In this document: positions 1-4,777 of the stretch, in pieces | Numbering within the stretch: the stretch's first letter is position 1 | Layout: every line of letters starts with the position of its first letter | Assembly: GCA_036508875.1 (NCBI GenBank) | Contig: DATCGP010000006.1 | Span: 1 to 5,624, forward strand | DNA: 5,624 nt | Direction of reading: 5' to 3' | Source: PALSA-660 sp036508875 | GTDB lineage: Bacteria > Actinomycetota > Coriobacteriia > Anaerosomatales > PALSA-660 | The notes under the pieces: model-generated | Database searches by the model: none | What the model was told of the DNA's origin: nothing | Seen by the model: the letters and a program-made list of their open reading frames with translations, nothing else | Made by a program: the position numbers and the translations under genes

Positions 1-29
1 AGGGGTGGCAACCGGGTGTTGCACAACCA

Positions 30-401
30 CTACGTCGACGTCTTGCGCTTGTTCTCCTCGACCCTGAACTCAACGATCCGACGTATCAGGTCGGCCGGGA
101 GTGGACGGCCGAGCGGGAACTGCGCGGAGCCCTTGCCGCTCTTGTAGGGAGCCAGCTCGTCGCGGAACGCCTCGATCGCACTAGGGATGGGATAGAAGCC
201 GACGTGGTTCTTGAACCCGGCGAAGTGGACGAGGTGACGTCCGTTCAGATCGAACGTCGGCATCGCGTAGCTGATCGTCTCCGTGGCCTCGGGCGCGGAC
301 GCTCGGATGAGAGCTCGCGTCTCCTTCAGCGCTACCTGGGTGGAAGGCGGGAACTGCGCGATGTAGTCGTCGATGGCGTCTGCGCCAGAGATCTCCGCCA
401 T
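30..401 (-). CDS. DUF1801 (YdhG/YdeI-like) domain protein, 123 aa
   Basis: Small cytoplasmic protein that is a single DUF1801 domain over its whole length. Recognisable family blocks are ETISYAMPTF (residues 41-50), a histidine/glycine block HVGFYP (66-71), YKSGKGSAQFPL (86-97) and a C-terminal helix with LIRRIVEFR (105-113). The biochemical role of this family is not established; the fold resembles the iron-chaperone frataxin/YdhG group, and no catalytic residues can be assigned here. There is no signal peptide or membrane segment. The ATG start is preceded by GAGGGCGG about 7 bases upstream, partly overlapping the stop codon of the GNAT gene that ends 14 bases before. The two are therefore probably cotranscribed. 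Length is normal for the family and the gene looks intact, ending in TAG at 30-32. The 29 bases after it show no clear terminator. Confidence 0.9.
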   Translation of the reverse strand: MAEISGADAIDDYIAQFPPSTQVALKETRALIRASAPEATETISYAMPTFDLNGRHLVHFAGFKNHVGFYPIPSAIEAFRDELAPYKSGKGSAQFPLGRPLPADLIRRIVEFRVEENKRKTST

Positions 402-415
402 GGCCTATACCGCCC

Positions 416-901
416 TCACCCGATTGCTGCGCGGGTTGTGCTCGACCTCGGCAAGCCCGAGCGCGCCTCCGTCTCCTCTCGCAGATCCAATCGCCAGTCG
501 TTGCCGCGCATGATGCTTCCCTTCGGGTACTCGACGTCGACCTCTCCCAGACACGCGAAGCCCAGAGCGCGGCATAGCGCGTTGGACGCGACCCCACGGC
601 CCTGCGCCTCCGGCACCACGTGCCAGCCGCACTCCCAGACGAGTTCGCCGTGCCACTGCGTCTCCCAGTAGCCGACCCAGCCCATCGGCTCGGGCTCCTC
701 GTCGGCCACGATGGCGAACAACCCGTTCTTCGCCGGGTCCGAGTCGAGATATCGCCTGTGGCGCGCTTCGATCGCTTCGGGTGCCTCCGCGCCGCCGAGG
801 TGCAGCATCATCTCGGGGTCGCCGAGCAGACGCCGCAGGACCCGCAGGTCGCCCGCGTCCCACGGCCGGATCTCGACCGGCGGAACGCTTCGCGGGCTCA
901 T
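416..901 (-). CDS. GNAT family N-acetyltransferase, apparently internally deleted, 161 aa
   Basis: The N-terminal half is a normal GNAT fold (RimJ/RimL-like, Acetyltransf_3 type). IRPWDAGDLRVLRRLL (11-26) is the first strand and helix, LFAIVADEEPEPMGWVGYW (61-79) the central strands, and WECGWHVVPEAQGRGVAS (89-106) is beta-4 with the Q-x-x-G-x-G/A-type pyrophosphate loop (QGRGVA). The C-terminal blocks NALCRALGF (107-115), GEVDVEYPKG (119-128) and MRGNDWRLDL (131-140) are also classic. In relatives as I remember them, about 25-35 residues (helix alpha-3 and strand beta-5, often ending in a VDN.PSN-like motif) separate the QGRG loop from the NA.CR.LGF helix. Here they are directly joined at S106/N107. 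There is also a 21-residue tail after the usual end. The start was chosen by a purine-rich SD (AAGGAAGGGA) a few bases before ATG; the frame is open further upstream but that part has no GNAT similarity. The substrate is unknown. The product may be inactive. Confidence 0.75.
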   Translation of the reverse strand: MSPRSVPPVEIRPWDAGDLRVLRRLLGDPEMMLHLGGAEAPEAIEARHRRYLDSDPAKNGLFAIVADEEPEPMGWVGYWETQWHGELVWECGWHVVPEAQGRGVASNALCRALGFACLGEVDVEYPKGSIMRGNDWRLDLREETEARSGLPRSSTTRAAIG

Positions 902-911
902 GCGGTCCCTT

Positions 912-966
912 CCTTCAGCATGGCGGGCGCCGGACGGCCGCACCCCCTTCAGGATGGCGGCCGCCG
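912..966. repeat. Pair of 21-bp direct repeats between mscL and the GNAT gene
   Basis: Bases 912-932 and 946-966 match at 19 of 21 positions with a 34-base period; both begin CCTTCAG and contain ATGGCGG. An additional shared GCGGTCCC occurs at 902-909 and 977-984, bracketing the pair. On the transcribed strand the copy nearer the GNAT gene carries the A/G-rich bases (CTGAAGG) that run into its ribosome binding site. This looks like a small local duplication in the leader of the GNAT gene. No function can be assigned. Confidence 0.6.
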
Positions 967-984
967 CTACGCGGGAGCGGTCCC

Positions 985-1380
985 CTACTCGACAGGGGTG
1001 AGCTCCGTCGTGCAGTACATGCACCTCGTCGCTCCGGTCGGAACGCTTTGCAGACATGCCGGGCACTCGCGCATCCCCGGCGGCTCCTTGAGAAGCCCGA
1101 GCTTCCTCAGCATCGCGTTCATCGGAGTCACGACTGCGAAGTACACCGCTCCCGCGATGATGAGGAACTGCATCAGTACCGTCAGGAACGCTCCGTACTT
1201 GAACGGCCCCAACGCCAGGGAGTCGAAGCTGGGTGCGCCGAACAGTGCGCCGATGGGCGACATGATGAGGTTCGCCACGAACGAGTTGACCAGGGCGCCG
1301 AACGCGACGCCCATGACGATGCCGACAGCGAGATCGACCACATTCCCCTTCAGGATGAAGTCCCGAAAGCCCTTGACCAT
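985..1380 (-). CDS. mscL: Large-conductance mechanosensitive channel MscL with C-terminal zinc ribbon, 131 aa
   Basis: Inner-membrane channel that opens under membrane tension to release solutes during hypo-osmotic shock; MscL acts as a homopentamer. The N-terminal amphipathic helix and TM1 are clear: MVKGFRDFILKGNVVDLAVG (1-20), then IVMGVAFGALVNSFVANLIM (21-40). A short periplasmic loop follows (about 45-62), then TM2 FLTVLMQFLIIAGAVYFAVV (65-84). The usual charged C-terminal helical bundle is replaced by CPAC (C106, C109) and CMYC (C120, C123), a four-cysteine zinc-ribbon arrangement in the cytoplasmic tail. This variant exists in other bacteria, but its role is not known to me. The ATG at 1380 is chosen because AGGGGAG lies 5 bases upstream and MSCL proteins begin at this point; an in-frame GTG at 1422 lacks such a site. 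The GNAT gene follows after 83 bases, and leuD lies upstream beyond a hairpin, so mscL probably has its own promoter. Confidence 0.95.
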   Translation of the reverse strand: MVKGFRDFILKGNVVDLAVGIVMGVAFGALVNSFVANLIMSPIGALFGAPSFDSLALGPFKYGAFLTVLMQFLIIAGAVYFAVVTPMNAMLRKLGLLKEPPGMRECPACLQSVPTGATRCMYCTTELTPVE

Positions 1381-1402
1381 GACGGCTCCCCTCGATACCG
1401 GC

Positions 1403-1425
1403 CACGCGCCGAAGCGCTTCACGTG
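1403..1425. promoter_or_regulatory. Imperfect dyad upstream of mscL, possible operator
   Basis: The 10-bp perfect palindrome GAAGCGCTTC (1411-1420) is flanked by CACG (1403-1406) and CGTG (1422-1425), giving a 23-base near-symmetric element about 23 bases before the mscL start codon. Position in the leader would suit a repressor site or an mRNA hairpin. No known operator is recognised and it may be chance. Confidence 0.25.
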
Positions 1426-1478
1426 TCATCAGTATTCCCCATCGGGAGCGTCGAGTCCGGCGGGGCCGCCGACAACGC

Positions 1479-1512
1479 CGACGGGCCGCCCCCCTCCGGG
1501 AGCGGCCCGTCG
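1479..1512 (-). terminator. GC-rich hairpin after leuD, likely terminator
   Basis: An 11-bp perfect inverted repeat, CGACGGGCCGC (1479-1489) and GCGGCCCGTCG (1502-1512), encloses a 12-base loop that itself holds a CCC/GGG pairing. It starts 18 bases after the leuD stop codon on the transcribed strand. No T-run follows on the minus strand, so this would be a U-tract-poor terminator of the kind reported in high-GC bacteria, or an mRNA 3'-end stabiliser. Confidence 0.6.
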
Positions 1513-1529
1513 CGTGAAGCTCCGATGCG

Positions 1530-2033
1530 CTAGTCGAGCGCGAACCCGCCGTGCTTCTTGAAGTGCTCGACGAGCCCGCCGTCCTCGAGCAGCTGGGCCA
1601 TCACCGGCGGCAGGGGCGGGAACGGGATCGTGACGCCCTTGGTCACGTTGCGAAGCACGCCGGCCGCCAAGTCGAGCGACAGTTCGTCGCCGTCGTCGAT
1701 GAGATCGGTGTCGCACTCGACCACCGGCAGACCGGTGTTGATCGCGTTGCGGTAGAAGATCCGCGCGAAGCTCTTCGCCAGGACCGCCTTGGTGTTGCTG
1801 TGGATGAGCACGAGCGGCGCCTGCTCCCGGCTGGACCCCATCCCGAAGTTGCTGCCGGCCACGAGGAACGCGCCTGCCGGCTTCGCCTTCTCGTAGTAGT
1901 GCGCATCGACGTCCTCCATGGCGTGGACAGCCATGGCCTCCATGTCGTTGCTCTTGAACTTGTACTTGCCCGAGATGATGTAGTCGGTGTTGATGTCGTC
2001 GCCGAGCTTGATCGCACTCGCCTCGATCGTCAT
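1530..2033 (-). CDS. leuD: Aconitase-family dehydratase small subunit (3-isopropylmalate dehydratase / homoaconitase), LeuD-type, 167 aa
   Basis: Small swivel-domain subunit that pairs with the LeuC-type subunit to isomerise a 2- or 3-hydroxy tricarboxylate or alkylmalate by dehydration and rehydration. Diagnostic blocks are GDDINTDYIISGKY (11-24), GSNFGMGSSREQAP (60-73; S67, S68 and R69 are the substrate-binding signature), and the helix-strand region KSFARIFYRNAINTGLPVVEC (87-107). Length about 165 aa is that of the short archaeal/anaerobe LeuD-HacB group, not the ~200-aa enterobacterial LeuD. The substrate loop after the first block reads YKFK (24-27), with two lysines where many LeuD proteins have mainly uncharged residues, so a substrate with an extra carboxylate is possible. 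The ATG overlaps the leuC stop by 4 bases (ATGA), implying translational coupling and balanced synthesis with LeuC. A hairpin follows the TAG stop. The gene symbol refers to the family; leucine synthesis is not proven. Confidence 0.92.
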   Translation of the reverse strand: MTIEASAIKLGDDINTDYIISGKYKFKSNDMEAMAVHAMEDVDAHYYEKAKPAGAFLVAGSNFGMGSSREQAPLVLIHSNTKAVLAKSFARIFYRNAINTGLPVVECDTDLIDDGDELSLDLAAGVLRNVTKGVTIPFPPLPPVMAQLLEDGGLVEHFKKHGGFALD

Positions 2034-3310
2034 CGCGCACCGCCTTCCAGATACGGACGCGGATCGGTGATGACGCCGGTGATGACGCTCGCGGCCACCG
2101 TGGCCGGGCTTCCCAGGTACACGAAGGCGTTCGAGTTGCCCATGCGACCCTTGAAGTTGCGGTTGGCGGTGGAGATGACGTTCTCGCCGTCTGAGGGCAC
2201 ACCGTTGTGCGTGCCCACGCACGGGCCGCAGCCCGGCGTCACAAGCGCGGCGCCGGCCTCCACGAGCGTCTGGATGTAGCCAGCCGCGATGGCATCGAGC
2301 AGGATCTGCTTGCTGGCCGGGGCGACGATGAAGCGCACGTCCGGGTGGACCTTCCGGCCCTTCAGGATGCCGGCCGCGATGCCCAGGTCCTCGAGGCGCC
2401 CGTTCGTGCACGTTCCGAGGAAGCCCTGCTGGATCGGCGTCCCCGCGACGCACTCGATCAGTGAGACGTTGTCCACGCTGTGCGGCTTGGCGACCTCCGG
2501 GCCGATGGCGGTGGCATCGTAGGTCAGCTCGCAGCAGTACTCGGCGTCTGCATCGGCGGCTACGGGCGCGGGCGTGCGTTCGCCACGACCCTCGAACCAA
2601 GCGACCGTCTTCGCGTCGGCGGCCATGAGCCCCGCCTTGGCGCCGACCTCGATCGCCATATTGCTGATCGTCATGCGCGCGTCGACGGAGAGCGCGTCGA
2701 TGACCGGCCCGCCGATCTCGAGCGCCTTGTAGGTCGCCCCGTCGGCCCCGATCTGGCCGGCCAGATACAGGACGAGATCCTTGCTGAAGACGCCGGGCTG
2801 CAAATCGCCGGTGTAGGTGACCTTCATCGTCTCCGGCACCTTGAACCACAGTTTGCCCGACGCCATCGCCGCGGCGCCATCCGTGCTGCCCACACCCGTC
2901 GAGAAGACGTTCAGGGCCCCGTACGTGCAGGTATGGCTGTCGCAGCCCACCATGAGGTCTCCGGGTACCACGTGGCCGTTCTCGGGGATCAGCTGATGAC
3001 ATACGCCACAACCGACGTCGTAGACCTTCGCGCCGGTCCGCTTGCCGAACTCACGCATGATCGTGTGCAGGGCGGACACACCCTCGATCGGTGACGGCGA
3101 CGAGTGGTCCATCACCACCGCGACCTTCTTCGGGTCGAAGACCTTCTCGACGCCCATGCGCTCGAGCGCCTTGATGGCGAGCGGCGACGTGCCGTCCTGC
3201 CCCATCACGAAGTCCACGTCGGCGACCACGATGTCGCCCGCGTGCGCATCGGTTCCTGAGTGGGCGGAGAAGATCTTCTCCGCGATCGTCTTTCCGGCTA
3301 TCGGTCCCAC
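2030..3310 (-). CDS. leuC: Aconitase-family dehydratase large subunit (3-isopropylmalate dehydratase / homoaconitase), LeuC-type, 426 aa
   Basis: Cytoplasmic [4Fe-4S] dehydratase catalytic subunit partnering the adjacent small subunit. It matches the LeuC/HacA family along its full length: KTIAEKIFSAHSG (7-19), VMDHSSPSP (66-74), VGCDSHTCTYGALN (121-134), GSTDGAAAMASGK (141-153), LGTCTNGRLEDL (298-309), TPGCGPCVGTHNG (358-370) and GNSNAFVYLGSPATVAASVITG-type C-terminus (391-412). The cluster ligands are C301, C361 and C364, all present. Length of about 420 is typical of the archaeal/anaerobe type rather than the ~465-aa proteobacterial LeuC. The start is GTG at 3310, two bases after GAAGGG, a tight spacing. 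No other in-frame ATG, GTG or TTG lies between it and the upstream TAG at 3407, and an ATG one base pair upstream is out of frame. It overlaps leuD by 4 bases. Substrate could be isopropylmalate, homocitrate or citrate; see the synthase upstream. Confidence 0.93.
   Translation of the reverse strand: MGPIAGKTIAEKIFSAHSGTDAHAGDIVVADVDFVMGQDGTSPLAIKALERMGVEKVFDPKKVAVVMDHSSPSPIEGVSALHTIMREFGKRTGAKVYDVGCGVCHQLIPENGHVVPGDLMVGCDSHTCTYGALNVFSTGVGSTDGAAAMASGKLWFKVPETMKVTYTGDLQPGVFSKDLVLYLAGQIGADGATYKALEIGGPVIDALSVDARMTISNMAIEVGAKAGLMAADAKTVAWFEGRGERTPAPVAADADAEYCCELTYDATAIGPEVAKPHSVDNVSLIECVAGTPIQQGFLGTCTNGRLEDLGIAAGILKGRKVHPDVRFIVAPASKQILLDAIAAGYIQTLVEAGAALVTPGCGPCVGTHNGVPSDGENVISTANRNFKGRMGNSNAFVYLGSPATVAASVITGVITDPRPYLEGGAR
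3264..3283. repeat. 20-bp perfect palindrome in the start of leuC
   Basis: GCGGAGAAGATCTTCTCCGC is exactly self-complementary. It covers codons for AEKIFSA (residues 10-16) of LeuC, 28-47 bases into the coding sequence. In mRNA it could form an 8-bp stem with a GAUC loop close to the start codon. The amino acids are conserved in the family and all codons are the common GC-ending ones, so coincidence is plausible. Confidence 0.45.
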
Positions 3311-3349
3311 ATCCCTTCGAAGAAGCGCGAATCGTGCCCCTGCAGTGGA

Positions 3350-3382
3350 GCGGGCCCACCCACGCGAACGTGGCAGGCCCGC
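3350..3382 (-). other. Two-part hairpin between the synthase gene and leuC
   Basis: The outer stem GCGGGCC (3350-3356) pairs with GGCCCGC (3376-3382) and the inner stem CCACG (3360-3364) pairs with CGTGG (3369-3373) around a CGAA loop, separated by a small internal loop (CAC/CA). It lies in the 114-base spacer after the synthase stop codon. There is no U-tract on the transcribed strand. It could be a terminator, an attenuator, or a processing/stability element that sets the synthase to dehydratase ratio; the sequence does not decide which. I see no leader peptide or T-box features here. Confidence 0.5.
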
Positions 3383-3424
3383 ACCGGCATCGTATCCCGC
3401 AGGGCCCTAGGACCGCGGAGCGCT

Positions 3425-4624
3425 TTACGAGCCGTTGCCCACTCCGATCGACTGCATGTAGTCCTTGTATACGTAGATGAGCTCCTTGTCGTACAGGGAG
3501 CGCTTCAACTCGATCGACATCGTGCGTACCAGCGGGAGCATGGCGTTGGCCTGCTCCTGCGTCAGGTCTATGCCGTACTCATCGAACTTGAGCAGGATCG
3601 CCTTGCTGCCGGAGTGCTTCCCGATCACTATCTGACGGGACAGGCCGACCTCTTCCGGCGCGAAGACCTCGTACGTCTTGGGGTTCTTGATGACCCCGTC
3701 GGCATGGATGCCGCTCTCGTGGGCGAACATGTTCGTCCCGATGATCGACTTCCACACCGGTATCGTGCGGCCGGCGGCCTGGGCGACGTACTCGCCCAGC
3801 TCGCGGAAGCGCTTCGTGTCGAACTGGAGCTGCTCGAAGCCCTCGACGTACTTGAGCGCCATGACGACCTCTTCGAGAGCGGCGTTGCCCGCGCGCTCAC
3901 CCAGCCCGCCGACCGTCACGTTGACCCAAGTGGCGCCGGCGTGGATGCCCGCGATCGCGTTGGCCACGGCCATGCCGAAGTCGTTATGCGTATGCATCTC
4001 GATCTCGAGGCCCGTCTCCTCGCGGAGCGTCTTGATGACCTGGTAGGTGCGGAACGGCTCCATCAACCCGATCGTGTCGCAGAAGCGGAGCCGGTCGGCG
4101 CCCTCTTCCTTGGCGGCTCTCGCGTATTCGACGAGGAAGCCGAGCTCGGTGCGCGAAGCGTCCTCGGCGTTCACGGACACGTAGGCGTTCGGGTTCTGCG
4201 CCTTCGCGCAGGCCACCGCCTCACGGATCGTCGAGATGACCCACGGACGGTCCTTCTGCAGCTTCGTCTCGATGTGGATGTCGCTCGTCGCGAGCGATAT
4301 CGCGATGGCGTCGACGCCGGTCTCCAGAGTCGTCTTGATGTCGCCGATGTTGGCGCGGCTCCATCCGAGGACAGACGAGCGCAGACCGAGGTGCGCGATC
4401 TCCTCGATCACATCGCGCTCGTCTCCGCCCATCGCGGGGATACCGGCCTCGATCTGGTCGATGCCGATCTCGTCGAGGAGCTTGGCGATGCGCACCTTCT
4501 CCTTGTTCGCGAAGACGACGCCGGCGGTCTGCTCGCCGTCGCGAAGGGTGGTGTCGTCGATCCTCACCTGATGCATGCCGAGCTGGCTGTCGACCGGCAT
4601 GACGTGCGCCACGGTGTGCTCCAC
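3425..4624 (-). CDS. NifV-like homocitrate / 2-isopropylmalate synthase family protein, 399 aa
   Basis: DRE-TIM metallolyase that condenses acetyl-CoA with a 2-oxoacid. Using the start at 4624, the TIM-barrel signature is RIDDTTLRDGEQTAGVVFAN (21-40), then IEAGIPAMGGDE (58-69), SLATSDIHIETKL (110-122), VNAEDASRT (151-159), the metal-binding HTHNDFGMAVAN (211-222), GGLGERAGNAALEE (239-252) and HESGIHADG (302-310). GIPAMGGDE, rather than the GFPxxSPxD of LeuA, places it with NifV-type homocitrate synthases. It lacks the roughly 120-residue LeuA C-terminal regulatory domain (LeuA is about 510 aa), so leucine feedback through that domain is not expected. A perfect AGGAGGT lies 6 bases before a GTG at 4624; the ATG at 4660 gives a longer frame but has only a weak site. 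Product could be homocitrate, isopropylmalate, citramalate or, as in the related Re-citrate synthase, citrate. leuC and leuD follow and probably use its product. Confidence 0.88.
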   Translation of the reverse strand: MEHTVAHVMPVDSQLGMHQVRIDDTTLRDGEQTAGVVFANKEKVRIAKLLDEIGIDQIEAGIPAMGGDERDVIEEIAHLGLRSSVLGWSRANIGDIKTTLETGVDAIAISLATSDIHIETKLQKDRPWVISTIREAVACAKAQNPNAYVSVNAEDASRTELGFLVEYARAAKEEGADRLRFCDTIGLMEPFRTYQVIKTLREETGLEIEMHTHNDFGMAVANAIAGIHAGATWVNVTVGGLGERAGNAALEEVVMALKYVEGFEQLQFDTKRFRELGEYVAQAAGRTIPVWKSIIGTNMFAHESGIHADGVIKNPKTYEVFAPEEVGLSRQIVIGKHSGSKAILLKFDEYGIDLTQEQANAMLPLVRTMSIELKRSLYDKELIYVYKDYMQSIGVGNGS

Positions 4625-4630
4625 GAACGT

Positions 4631-4637
4631 ACCTCCT
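4631..4637 (-). promoter_or_regulatory. Consensus Shine-Dalgarno site setting the synthase start
   Basis: The plus-strand ACCTCCT reads AGGAGGT on the minus strand, followed by ACGTTC and then GTG at 4624. This full-length match and 6-base spacing decide for the GTG start over the in-frame ATG at 4660, which would put this site inside the coding region. Confidence 0.85.
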
Positions 4638-4679
4638 GTTACGGGGAACCGGAGCGACATACCCGTCCCGGAATCACAT

Positions 4680-4708
4680 AGTGTACCGTGCGCGCCGCGC
4701 GAACGGAA
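4680..4708 (-). promoter_or_regulatory. Possible sigma-70-type promoter of the synthase-leuCD unit
   Basis: On the minus strand TTCCGT (4703-4708) and TACACT (4680-4685) are separated by 17 bases. The -10 box matches TATAAT at 4 of 6 positions; the -35 box is weak. It sits just past the terminator of the upstream gene and would give a leader of about 50 bases, ending at the AGGAGGT site. A start of transcription is expected here from the gene layout, but the boxes themselves are only suggestive. Confidence 0.35.
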
Positions 4709-4714
4709 GAAAGT

Positions 4715-4755
4715 GACGAGGGCCCGCCTCCCATTTCGGGAGACGGGCCCTCGTC
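4715..4755 (-). terminator. Strong hairpin terminator of the surface-protein gene
   Basis: GACGAGGGCCCG (4715-4726) pairs with CGGGCCCTCGTC (4744-4755), and after one C/A mismatch CTCCC (4728-4732) pairs with GGGAG (4738-4742) around an ATTTC loop: 17 base pairs in all. On the minus strand the stem is followed by the T-rich ACTTTCTTCC, fitting an intrinsic terminator for the gene that stops at 4778. A second small inverted repeat, CCATCC/GGATGG (4755-4760 and 4769-4774), sits between the stop codon and this stem. Confidence 0.85.
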
Positions 4756-4777
4756 CATCCGTGCGATTGGATGGAGC

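Noticed and set aside
18..27. GTTGCACAAC palindrome near the left edge as a terminator of the DUF1801 gene
   Set aside because: Only a 4-bp stem with a 2-base centre, so not credible as a terminator; sequence beyond the window is needed.
1381..1422. Longer MscL starting with GTG at 1422
   Set aside because: No ribosome binding site there, the extra residues are not MscL-like, and the ATG at 1380 has AGGGGAG at proper spacing.
902..1429. N-terminal extension of the GNAT frame up to 1429
   Set aside because: That stretch is an alternative-frame reading of mscL and has no GNAT similarity; a good ribosome binding site supports the start at 901.
1530..3011. A 493-codon open frame on the minus strand running through leuC into leuD
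   Set aside because: Only its last 167 codons (leuD) resemble a protein; the rest is an arginine/glycine-rich out-of-frame reading of leuC, as expected in GC-rich DNA.
3311..3424. Leucine leader peptide or T-box attenuator before leuC
   Set aside because: No short frame with leucine codons and no T-box or specifier elements were visible; only an unassigned hairpin is present.
3260..4681. A 473-codon open frame on the plus strand opposite the synthase gene
   Set aside because: It is antisense to a clearly conserved gene, has no recognisable domain and is low-complexity (rich in R, L, D, V), typical of a shadow frame.
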